A DNA stretch of 8,108 nt from Solirubrobacteraceae bacterium (GTDB lineage Bacteria > Actinomycetota > Thermoleophilia > Solirubrobacterales > Solirubrobacteraceae). The position numbers and the translations under genes are program-made. The notes below the pieces were generated by a model. That model ran no database searches, was not told the DNA's origin, and saw only the letters and a program-made list of their open reading frames with translations. The stretch's first letter is position 1, and each line of letters starts with the position of its first letter. The DNA lies in assembly GCA_016462245.1 (NCBI GenBank), contig JAEMTR010000003.1, forward strand, positions 26,231-34,338. The letters are read 5' to 3'. Below, piece after piece: positions 1 through 5,564 of this stretch.

Positions 1-50
1 GCGAGACAGGCTGCGGCAATTAGAAGCTTCAGCGAGCGCGTAATCGGCAT
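1..50 (-). CDS. N-terminus of a probable exported protein (partial, runs off the left edge)
   Basis: An ATG at 50-48 on the minus strand opens a frame that is still open at the window edge, giving 16 full codons: MPITRSLKLLIAAACL, then probably Ala. Two basic residues (R5, K8) followed by a run of small hydrophobic residues look like the n- and h-regions of a Sec signal peptide. C15 lies inside the hydrophobic run and is not in a clear lipobox, so lipoprotein status is undecided. The start is divergent from the gene at 126, leaving 75 bases between them that could hold both promoters, although I see no convincing -35/-10 pair. No good Shine-Dalgarno precedes the ATG. Function cannot be assigned from 16 residues. 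An opposing 37-codon plus-strand frame exists but looks less protein-like. Confidence 0.42.
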   Translation of the reverse strand, partial: MPITRSLKLLIAAACL

Positions 51-125
51 TCCACAAACTTACACGGTTTCGGTGATGGGATGCGCAGGTACGCCTCCAA
101 TTCACCCCTCGTAGACTGAAGCTCA

Positions 126-536
126 ATGGACTCGTTCGCGCTAATCGTGATTGTCGTAATTGTGCTGCTCGTCACCGCGGTAGTGCTAATCGGCATTCTT
201 TTCCCGGGCTCCGGCGCCGACCAGCTCGATTGGCGTCAGACGCGCTCGGCCGAACTGGAGTTCACGAATGAGATCGACGACCTTGAGCAGATGGAGGCGG
301 CCGTAAACGCCAAGCGGCGCGCTCGCGGGGCAGCGGAGATCAGCCACGTTGAGCTGAAGGCTGAGATCGATCGCGAGCTTGCAGGGATTCACGAAGACCA
401 AGAGCTTGAGCAGGAAGACCTCGCTCAGCTGCTTGAGGCGCGCAACTCGCGGCGCCGCAAGCGCGGCGAGCCGGAGCAGACGCTGGAAGAGTTCGAGCGC
501 TCGCTGCTGGCCGGTTCAGATGGCGGCCCGCAGTGA
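126..536 (+). CDS. Small single-pass membrane protein with a duplicated NxRRRxRG-type motif
   Basis: This 136-residue protein is of a type I do not recognise. Residues 5-27 form a strongly hydrophobic segment (I, V, L, A, G), most simply one membrane anchor with the remainder in the cytoplasm. The soluble part is rich in Glu, Asp, Arg and Lys and is probably helical. It contains two copies of one motif 46 residues apart: D52-L-x-Q, then N61-x-K-R-R-x-R-G-x-x-E71; and D98-L-x-Q, then N107-x-R-R-R-x-R-G-x-x-E117. The ATG is preceded by only a weak purine stretch (TGAAG). The stop overlaps the GTG of the next gene by four bases (GTGA), so the two are probably co-transcribed and translationally coupled. 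The protein could be an adaptor or scaffold at the membrane, but that is a guess. Confidence 0.72.
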   Translation: MDSFALIVIVVIVLLVTAVVLIGILFPGSGADQLDWRQTRSAELEFTNEIDDLEQMEAAVNAKRRARGAAEISHVELKAEIDRELAGIHEDQELEQEDLAQLLEARNSRRRKRGEPEQTLEEFERSLLAGSDGGPQ

Positions 537-1042
537 GGGTCTTGATCGTCGGCGGCGGCTGCCGCGGGCTCGATCTAGCGCGCGAGCTAGTCGCCGAGGG
601 CCATGCGGCGCGCTGCGTCACGCGGACCGAGGATCGCCGGGCGGCGATTGAAGCGGCTGGGGGGGAGTGTTGGATCGGCACGCCGGACGTGATCGGGACG
701 CTGCGCTATGCGCTCGAGAACGTGACACTGCTCTTCTGGCTGCTCGGCACCGCCAGCGGCGACGAAGAGAAAGTCGCCGCGCTGCACGGCTCGCGGCTGC
801 GGATGATGCTTGAGAAGACGACCGACACAACTGTGCGCGGCGTCGTCTACGAGGCGGCAGGGCCGGTCGGCGAGCCGCTTCTATCGAGCGGCGTCGCGGA
901 GATGGAGTTGGCGCGTGAGAAGAACGCGATCCCATTCGCGCTGCTCCACTCAGACCCTCTTGGCGCCCGTGATGCCTGGCTCGCTGAGGCACAGCAGGCA
1001 ATCGCCGGGCTACTCGCTGGACCGCGCAGAACATCTAAATAA
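533..1042 (+). CDS. NAD(P)-binding Rossmann-fold protein, short epimerase/NmrA-like
   Basis: The 169-residue product opens with a beta strand and glycine loop (VLIVGGGCRG, G7-x-G9-x-x-G12), the dinucleotide-binding signature of NAD(P)-dependent epimerase/dehydratase and NmrA-like proteins. A basic patch at residues 30-36 (TRTEDRR), after the second strand, would suit NADP binding; this is an inference. The protein is about half the length of typical epimerases and lacks a recognisable YxxxK active site, so it may be a binding or regulatory protein rather than a full dehydrogenase. The start is GTG inside the GTGA overlap with the upstream membrane-protein gene, which implies translational coupling. 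The TAA stop at 1040-1042 overlaps the candidate -35 of the downstream peroxiredoxin promoter. The substrate is unknown. Confidence 0.78.
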   Translation: MRVLIVGGGCRGLDLARELVAEGHAARCVTRTEDRRAAIEAAGGECWIGTPDVIGTLRYALENVTLLFWLLGTASGDEEKVAALHGSRLRMMLEKTTDTTVRGVVYEAAGPVGEPLLSSGVAEMELAREKNAIPFALLHSDPLGARDAWLAEAQQAIAGLLAGPRRTSK

Positions 1043-1068
1043 CATAATCGCGATCAGGTTTGTATAGT
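1039..1068 (+). promoter_or_regulatory. Candidate promoter of the peroxiredoxin gene
   Basis: The 61-base gap before the peroxiredoxin is distinctly AT-richer than its surroundings. A -10-like TATAGT (1063-1068, five of six consensus bases) follows a -35-like ATAACA (1039-1044, four of six) at an 18-base spacing. The match is partial and could be chance. It would start transcription near 1075, leaving a leader of about 30 bases that contains the strong ribosome binding site AAGGAG. Confidence 0.32.
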
Positions 1069-1103
1069 TTGCGCTAGAACACCGACTCTAAGGAGATAGA
1101 CGC

Positions 1104-1775
1104 ATGCCGACGATTGGCGATACAGCACCAGATTTCGAGGCTGAAACAACCGAAGGGAAGATCAACTTCCACGACTGGATCGGCGACTCATGGGCCGTCC
1201 TCTTCTCGCACCCGCGCGACTTCACTCCCGTCTGCACGACCGAGCTCGGCTACATGGCTTCGATTAAGCCTGAGTTCGACCAGCGCGGCGTCAAGATCAT
1301 CGCACTCTCTGTTGACCCGCTCGAAAACCACGAGAAGTGGGCCGCGGACATCGCTGAAACTCAAGGCACAGCGCCGAACTTCCCGATGATCGCCGACACC
1401 GACTTCAACGTCTCCAAGCTCTACGGGATGCTCCCAGCAGACGTCGAGGGCGACCCAACTGAGCGCACGCCGGCCCAGAACGGGACGCTCCGTAACGTCT
1501 TCGTGGTCGGGCCTGACAAGAAGATCAAGCTGGTCCTGGTCTACCCGATGACAACCGGCCGCAACTTCGACGAAGTGCTGCGCGTGCTCGACTCGCTCCA
1601 GCTAACCGCTGAGCACGCCGTAGCAACGCCAGCTCAGTGGCAGCATGGCAACGACGTGATCATCGCCGGCTCCGTTACGAACGAGCAGGCGGCCGAGAAG
1701 TACCCAGACGGCTGGGAAGAGCCGCGCCCGTACATCCGCATCGTTAGTGATCCAAGCGGCGCCAAGGTCAGCTAA
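1104..1775 (+). CDS. 1-Cys peroxiredoxin, Prx6 subfamily
   Basis: This cytoplasmic thiol peroxidase would reduce hydrogen peroxide and organic hydroperoxides. The 223-residue length matches the Prx6 subfamily (about 215-225). The active-site stretch is F40-T-P-V-C44-T-T-E47, preceded by SHPRDF (35-40). C44 is the peroxidatic cysteine and T41 the conserved threonine, with R130 a good candidate for the conserved arginine. C44 is the only cysteine in the protein, so there is no internal resolving cysteine and an outside thiol reductant is needed. Residues from about 165 onward (WQHGNDVII, then YPDGWEEPRPY) form the typical Prx6 C-terminal dimer domain. The ATG has the best ribosome binding site of the left half, AAGGAG at 1090-1095, eight bases upstream. 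The gene ends in an 8-base convergent overlap with the Nudix gene. Confidence 0.96.
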   Translation: MPTIGDTAPDFEAETTEGKINFHDWIGDSWAVLFSHPRDFTPVCTTELGYMASIKPEFDQRGVKIIALSVDPLENHEKWAADIAETQGTAPNFPMIADTDFNVSKLYGMLPADVEGDPTERTPAQNGTLRNVFVVGPDKKIKLVLVYPMTTGRNFDEVLRVLDSLQLTAEHAVATPAQWQHGNDVIIAGSVTNEQAAEKYPDGWEEPRPYIRIVSDPSGAKVS

Positions 1776-2367
1776 GTCCGGCGGCCTTCAGGCGGGCGGA
1801 TAGCTCGCCGAGGATCCTCGCGGTCGCACCCCAGACGAGCTGATCGTCAACTACGTAGGTGTCGGTCGTGAAGCCGATCCCACGGCGCTTAATGCGGCGC
1901 CGGCCGAAACCGGCGAGCAGCTCAGCGACATCGAACTCGTGGATCGACGCGACCTCGCGCTGCGAGCGAACCCACTCCTGGCCGGGGTCGATCAAACCGA
2001 TGAAGGGATGGACTGCGTAGCCGGTGGCGATCGTTGGCGTTGGAGGAAGTGCACCGATTAACTCCACCGACGGCGGCGCGAGGCCGATCTCCTCGTGCGC
2101 TTCACGCAGCGCCGTAGAACTTAAGTCGGCGTCTTGGTCATCAATGCGGCCGCCGGGGAACGAGAGCTCGCCAGCGTGGCGGCGGAGGTTGTCGCTTCGG
2201 CGCGTCATCACGATCGAGAGAGCACCTTCGTCGCTGGCAAAGAGGGGAACAAGCACGCCGGCTTTCTTGCGGCCGCGAACCGGCAGCGCTGCCGCCGCCT
2301 CGGCGCTCAGCAGCTCAGGGGCGAGTGCGCCCGCTAGTTCAGCTCGTGAGAGCGGTGCGCTCGACAC
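1768..2367 (-). CDS. Nudix hydrolase, CoA pyrophosphatase (NudL-like)
   Basis: The 199-residue protein probably splits coenzyme A or its oxidised or acylated derivatives into phosphopantetheine parts and 3',5'-ADP. It carries the CoA-specific motif before the Nudix box, TRRSDNLRRHAGELSFPGG (55-73). The box itself continues through D76-D77 to L87-R88-E89-A-H-E92-E93-I-G95-L, with R88, E89, E92 and E93 the metal and catalytic set. As in NudL, the box departs slightly from the textbook spacing. The GTG at 2367 is the only sensible start and overlaps the end of the OsmC gene by 29 bases, consistent with coupling to it. It is the last gene of the minus-strand group. Its stop overlaps the convergent peroxiredoxin by eight bases, leaving no room for an intergenic terminator. 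Confidence 0.9.
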   Translation of the reverse strand: MSSAPLSRAELAGALAPELLSAEAAAALPVRGRKKAGVLVPLFASDEGALSIVMTRRSDNLRRHAGELSFPGGRIDDQDADLSSTALREAHEEIGLAPPSVELIGALPPTPTIATGYAVHPFIGLIDPGQEWVRSQREVASIHEFDVAELLAGFGRRRIKRRGIGFTTDTYVVDDQLVWGATARILGELSARLKAAGLS

Positions 2368-2743
2368 GCTCGTCGAACATCACTTCGCCATCGAGCGTGC
2401 GATGGACAGGGCACTTTGCTGCGATTATCGAGAGCCGTTCGACCTGTTCGTCGCTTAGTTCGCTGGGGAGACGGAGCACAACATCGAACTTCGTTGGCGT
2501 GCCGCGCTCGGCGGTTGCGTAGTCGACCTCGACCTCCAGCTTTCCTACATTCCAGCCTTTGCGGTCAGCGTACATCTCGACCGTCACTGCGACGCAGCTG
2601 GCGAGGCTGGCGGCGAGAAGTTCTAGCGGCGTCGGGCCGGTGTTGGTGCCGCCGAGTTCAGCGTCTTCGTCAACGGTCAGCTCATGATCACGGATTGTGA
2701 TGCTGTGTTGGTGTCCTTCTTTGCGGGTCGCGATTGCTTTCAT
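2339..2743 (-). CDS. OsmC/Ohr-family thiol peroxidase
   Basis: The 134-residue length is normal for this family, whose members reduce organic and fatty-acid hydroperoxides with a pair of reactive cysteines in a head-to-tail dimer. The two family cysteines are present: C50 in the helix E41-LLAASLASC50, after the conserved G36-P-T-P-L-E, and C111 in the signature C111-P-V-H-R-T. The subgroup (OsmC, Ohr or the YhfA-like OsmC relatives) is not clear, and the GTNTGPTPLELL stretch suits the general OsmC-like group best. ATG at 2743 is the start, 11 bases after the DUF1015 stop, with no evident Shine-Dalgarno. The gene sits mid-operon, and the Nudix gene starts inside its 3' end. Two cysteine-based peroxidases of different folds (this one and the peroxiredoxin) lie close together. 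Confidence 0.93.
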   Translation of the reverse strand: MKAIATRKEGHQHSITIRDHELTVDEDAELGGTNTGPTPLELLAASLASCVAVTVEMYADRKGWNVGKLEVEVDYATAERGTPTKFDVVLRLPSELSDEQVERLSIIAAKCPVHRTLDGEVMFDERVERTALTS

Positions 2744-2754
2744 TACTAAGAAGA

Positions 2755-4035
2755 CTACGACAGCGGGTTGAAGACAAGCCCCGTGGGCACCTTCGGCGTG
2801 AAGAACGTCGACTTCGGCGGCATCTTCACGCCAGCGGCGGCGATCTCCTGGATCTGCTCGATCGGCGCGCCGGAGAGGAAGAACGCGGCGTCAAATTGGC
2901 CGCTTTCAAGCAGTGCCAGAGCCTCATCGTCGTTGCGCGAATAGCCAAGGCCGTTGAAGTGTGAGATGTCGTCCTCGCTGAGGCCGAGCGGTCCTCTCAG
3001 AATCAGCGCTTCGAGCACGGCGGCATCAAGCTTGCGGTAGGGCGGCGGGAAGTCGGCGAGCGCTTCGTCGGCGATCGCTTGGTCGCGCAGAACCAACCGA
3101 AGCGGACGCTTGTGGCGCGAATCGAGGTAGCCGAACTGCAGCCTTCCGTCGGGCGAGAGGCCGTTCGGCGGCAGCTCGTCGGTTGATCCCAGTTCGGTCA
3201 CCTCGAAGCATCTCTCGACGGTTTCGCGCAGCGCATTGGCGCGGGCCGGGTCACCGGACAGGCCGCTGACCAAGCGGTGGGTCGGGAAGACGCTGAGGCC
3301 CGGATCCTCGAGCGCGACAAGATCCATCAGCACGAAACGGTGGGGACCGTCGCCGCCGATCTCGTCGGCATAGATGCGAGCTGTTTCGTAGCGGTGGTGG
3401 CCGTCGGCGATCAGCAGTTCGGCCGGCTCAAGCGCCTCGCTAAGCGCCGCTTGGGCGTCAAGGTCGATGACTCTCCAGAGGCGGTTGACGGTTCCGTCGT
3501 CGTCAATCTGCTCTCCGTGCGGCTCTGCTTCGGCCTGGGCGGCGATCACTGCGCGGGCGGCTCCGGTCGAATCGGAGTAGAGCGCAAAGATCGGTGAGAG
3601 GTTGGTCTTCGTCGCACGCGTTAGGCGCAGCCTGTCTTCCTTCGGACCGGGGTGCGTGCGCTCATGCGGGCGAATCTTGCCGGCGCCGTAATCCTCGATT
3701 TTGACCGCGGCGAGGAAGCCCGAGCGAGTGCGGCGGCTGCCGTCGGGGGCGAGGTAGTCCTGCGTCAGGATCCAAAACGATGGCTGCTCATCCAGTACCA
3801 GTGCTCCAGCCTGCTGCCACTCGGCAAGCAGCGTTGCCGCGTTCTCGTAAGGGTCGCCGCCAGCGGTCGCCGGCTCAGGCAGGTCGATGCCGACGACGTT
3901 GAACGGCGAGCGCGCGGCCAGCTCGGCCCGCTGGGCGGGGTCGATCACGTCGTAAGGAGGTGAGAGGACGGCCTCGAAACCGCCGACGCGATCGAGCTCA
4001 TAGCGCAGCGAATTGAGCGGGCGAACGTCGGCCAT
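2755..4035 (-). CDS. DUF1015 family protein
   Basis: The 426-residue protein has the normal length for DUF1015 (COG4198), a widespread family whose biochemical role I do not know for certain. Hallmarks visible in order are SPPYDVI (25-31) near the N-terminus; a His/Lys/Arg-rich block H124-E-R-T-H128-P-G-P-K132-E-D-R135-L; A210-D-G-H213-H214-R-Y-E-T-A in the centre; and a C-terminal block MPPKSTFFTPKVPTGLVF (405-422). The conserved polar motifs suggest an enzyme or ligand binder. The DGHHR core faintly recalls the ParB/Srx-type fold, which includes a free-serine kinase, but this link is only a suggestion. The ATG at 4035 leads the minus-strand group with OsmC and Nudix downstream, and no strong ribosome binding site is seen. 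Its promoter must lie in the 53 bases shared with the divergent tRNA-Pro. Confidence 0.9.
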   Translation of the reverse strand: MADVRPLNSLRYELDRVGGFEAVLSPPYDVIDPAQRAELAARSPFNVVGIDLPEPATAGGDPYENAATLLAEWQQAGALVLDEQPSFWILTQDYLAPDGSRRTRSGFLAAVKIEDYGAGKIRPHERTHPGPKEDRLRLTRATKTNLSPIFALYSDSTGAARAVIAAQAEAEPHGEQIDDDGTVNRLWRVIDLDAQAALSEALEPAELLIADGHHRYETARIYADEIGGDGPHRFVLMDLVALEDPGLSVFPTHRLVSGLSGDPARANALRETVERCFEVTELGSTDELPPNGLSPDGRLQFGYLDSRHKRPLRLVLRDQAIADEALADFPPPYRKLDAAVLEALILRGPLGLSEDDISHFNGLGYSRNDDEALALLESGQFDAAFFLSGAPIEQIQEIAAAGVKMPPKSTFFTPKVPTGLVFNPLS

Positions 4036-4088
4036 GCCCCAACGCTAGAACATGCTGGCCCCAAACAGCCCTACCATCTGGAACTGAT

Positions 4089-4162
<74 letters not shown>

Positions 4163-4177
4163 TTAGAAGGGCCGGGT

Positions 4178-5059
4178 TTAGGTGTTGGCGGCGAGCGTGG
4201 CTTGGTCGCCGTTACGCCGAGCCATCAGCCAAGCGAACGATCCGCCGGTGACCCACATGAAGAGCCCGTAGACGGCGGCCGGGATTGTCATCTCGGGGTC
4301 GAGCGAGGCGCCGACGGCGATTGCCAGAGTCGCGTTGTGGAGCCCAAGCTCGAGCGCGATTGCCGTTGAGCTGCGGTCGTTTAGGCGCGCCGCGCGCGCG
4401 ATCATGAAGCTGATTCCCATCGCACAGACGTTGAGCGCGATCACCGCCAGCAGCACGTCACCCAAGTATCCGGTGACGCGGCCCCATTCGCTGCCCACGG
4501 CGGCTGCCACGATCAGCACGAAGATCGCCAATGAGATCACTCTGAAGCGGTGGTAGTTCTTTTCAGTCCACTGCGGCGCGCGCTGTTTGATCGTCATTCC
4601 GGCGATCAGTGGAACTAGCGTGATCGCCAGCACGCGAATAGCGATCGGAACGATCTCAACATCGTTGTTGACGCCGCTTAGGTCAAACCAGGCCGAGCTG
4701 ATCGAGAGGTAGAGCGGAACGGTCACGACCGCGAGCGCGCTTGAGATGCCGGTCAGCGTTACCGAGAGCGCCGTCTCGCCGCGCGCCAAGTGAGTCAAGA
4801 GGTTGGCCATCGTTCCTCCCGGCGCGGCGCCGAGCAGCACTAGGCCAACGGCCAGCACGGGCGGCAGGTTGAAGAGCGTGGCAATCGCTAGAGCCAGCAG
4901 CGGCGCGACTATCAGCAGGTTGAGCATCCCGACGACGACCCCGCGCGGAGCCGTCAGCACAAGGCGGAAATCATCCTTGATCAGGCCCATCCCGAGCGAG
5001 AACATGATGAAGACAAGGCCAAGCGGTAGCGCGACCAATGTGATTGGGTTCCCCTCCAT
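4178..5059 (-). CDS. BASS-family (bile acid:sodium symporter type) membrane transporter
   Basis: This is a polytopic inner-membrane protein of 293 residues with about eight to ten hydrophobic segments. Family marks are G77-A-A-P-G-G-T-M-A-N86, followed by L-x-x-G-E-T-A-L-S (first discontinuous helix region), and E237-L-G-L-H-N242-A-T-L-A (second crossover region with the Glu and Asn used for sodium binding in the family). It probably takes up an organic anion with sodium; the substrate cannot be read from sequence. I chose the ATG at 5059. The frame stays open upstream to 5212, but that 51-codon extension runs antisense through tRNA-Arg and reads like a typical tRNA shadow (PPGLEPGTCR). The first hydrophobic helix begins directly after the chosen start. 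The gene stands alone, with tRNA genes on both sides on the opposite strand. Confidence 0.9.
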   Translation of the reverse strand: MEGNPITLVALPLGLVFIMFSLGMGLIKDDFRLVLTAPRGVVVGMLNLLIVAPLLALAIATLFNLPPVLAVGLVLLGAAPGGTMANLLTHLARGETALSVTLTGISSALAVVTVPLYLSISSAWFDLSGVNNDVEIVPIAIRVLAITLVPLIAGMTIKQRAPQWTEKNYHRFRVISLAIFVLIVAAAVGSEWGRVTGYLGDVLLAVIALNVCAMGISFMIARAARLNDRSSTAIALELGLHNATLAIAVGASLDPEMTIPAAVYGLFMWVTGGSFAWLMARRNGDQATLAANT

Positions 5060-5115
5060 CTCTAGGCAAGAGTAATGGCGCCGCACCCGCCACGCCCGAT
5101 ACGGTTGTAGGAGCG

Positions 5116-5132
5116 GTCGGCGACTAGCCGAC
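5116..5132 (+). repeat. Perfect inverted repeat just upstream of tRNA-Arg
   Basis: GTCGGC (5116-5121) and GCCGAC (5127-5132) are perfect reverse complements separated by the five bases GACTA. The element ends four bases before the mature 5' end of tRNA-Arg. In the tRNA precursor it would form a leader hairpin next to the RNase P cut site. On the DNA it could equally be an operator for the divergent BASS gene. No T-run follows on either side, so it does not look like a terminator. Confidence 0.5.
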
Positions 5133-5136
5133 TCAA

Positions 5137-5211
5137 GCCCCCGTAGCTCAGTTGGATTAGAGCGGCCGGCTTCTACCCGGCAGGTCCCAGGTTCGAGTCC
5201 TGGCGGGGGCA
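5137..5211 (+). tRNA. tRNA-Arg (anticodon TCT)
   Basis: The acceptor stem GCCCCCG (5137-5143) pairs fully with CGGGGGC (5204-5210), with discriminator A at 5211. The D stem is GCTC/GAGC (5146-5149, 5160-5163) around the usual AGTTGG loop. The anticodon stem GCCGG/CCGGC encloses CTTCTAC, with the anticodon TCT at 5172-5174. The T arm CCAGG/CCTGG carries the loop TTCGAGT. CCA is not encoded. It reads the rare arginine codons AGA and AGG, which are minor in this genome. It is followed 50 bases later by tRNA-His, possibly in one transcript, and is bracketed by two short inverted repeats. Confidence 0.97.
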
Positions 5212-5215
5212 TCGC

Positions 5216-5231
5216 GAAGTGGCCGCACTTC
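5216..5231 (+). repeat. Perfect inverted repeat between tRNA-Arg and tRNA-His
   Basis: GAAGTG (5216-5221) and CACTTC (5226-5231) are perfect reverse complements around the tetranucleotide GCCG. The element starts five bases after the tRNA-Arg 3' end. As RNA it would be a six-pair stem with a four-base loop. There is no following T-run, so a processing signal, or a stable spacer between two co-transcribed tRNAs, is more likely than a terminator. Confidence 0.48.
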
Positions 5232-5261
5232 CACCTCGAAGCCGTACACTGCGCCCTGCGC

Positions 5262-5335
5262 GGTGGGTGTAGCTCAGTTGGTAGAGCTCCTGGTTGTGGT
5301 CCAGGCGGTCGCGGGTTCGAGTCCCGTCACTCACC
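5262..5335 (+). tRNA. tRNA-His (anticodon GTG)
   Basis: The acceptor stem GTGGGTG (5263-5269) pairs with CACTCAC (5328-5334), with one G-T wobble. The extra G at 5262 faces C at 5335, which is the G-1:C73 pair peculiar to histidine tRNA and its main identity element. The D stem is GCTC/GAGC (5272-5275, 5284-5287). The anticodon stem CCTGG/CCAGG encloses TTGTGGT, with the anticodon GTG at 5296-5298. The T arm GCGGG/CCCGT has the loop TTCGAGT. CCA is not encoded. A -10-like TACACT at 5245-5250 could drive it separately from tRNA-Arg, but no -35 is convincing. Confidence 0.97.
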
Positions 5336-5397
5336 TTCCGCTGGCGACGCCTTCGCCGCCACATAGTCAAGACGGCCGGCGCGATTGGGCCGTTCGC

Positions 5398-5541
5398 TTA
5401 CTCGCTGCGCTTAATCCGGTTGCGTGCAAGCGTGGAGAGCAGCACGGCCCAGTCGCCGGCGGCGGAGAGCAGGTGGCCGACGGGGCCGGTCACGACCCAA
5501 GTTTCGATCCTGCGCGGCAGGGGCTGGCGGTTGTTGGCCAC
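5398..5541 (-). CDS. Probable small protein of 47 residues, unknown function
   Basis: A GTG at 5541-5539 opens a 47-codon frame ending in TAA at 5400-5398. G or C fills the third position in 42 of 47 codons but the second position in only 25, the pattern expected of a real gene in high-GC DNA. The product reads like protein: a basic start (R5, R10, R11), then W15-V-V-T-G-P-V-G-H-L24, a mildly hydrophobic stretch to A39 with D30-W31, and a basic tail (RNRIKR, 40-45). That layout suits a short membrane-associated helix or a small ribosome- or chaperone-binding peptide. I do not recognise the function. Only an AGGG one base from the GTG resembles a ribosome binding site. It diverges from tig with 23 bases between the start codons, and it converges on tRNA-His. 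Confidence 0.58.
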   Translation of the reverse strand: MANNRQPLPRRIETWVVTGPVGHLLSAAGDWAVLLSTLARNRIKRSE

Positions 5542-5564
5542 GCCCTGACGCTATCGTGCCGCCG

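Noticed and set aside
1..114. Plus-strand open frame of 37 codons from the left edge as the tail of an upstream gene
   Set aside because: It has no recognisable features, and the opposite strand has a better signal-peptide-like start in the same bases.
41..198. 12-base direct repeat TAATCGGCATTC at 41-52 and 187-198
   Set aside because: One or two 12-base repeats are expected by chance in 8 kb. The second copy lies in coding sequence and no further copies are seen.
2024..2458. Plus-strand 144-codon frame opposite the Nudix and OsmC genes
   Set aside because: It is Ser/Arg-rich, antisense to two clearly recognised genes, and has no family motif.
5060..5212. Upstream extension of the BASS transporter frame (51 codons, beginning MPPPGLEPGTCR)
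   Set aside because: It runs antisense through tRNA-Arg, and this kind of peptide is a familiar tRNA shadow. The first membrane helix fits a start at 5059.
5343..5357. GGCGA/TCGCC hairpin after tRNA-His as a terminator
   Set aside because: The stem is only five pairs, no T-run follows, and such stems are common in GC-rich DNA.
5173..5370. Minus-strand 65-codon frame with SDGTRTRDRL and RQDSNLGPAG
   Set aside because: It is antisense to tRNA-His and part of tRNA-Arg, and such peptides are well-known false genes produced by tRNA complements.
5424..5564. 47-codon N-terminal extension of trigger factor
   Set aside because: It is Arg-rich, unlike any trigger factor N-terminus, and opposite the probable small minus-strand gene. 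The family N-terminus matches the ATG at 5565.
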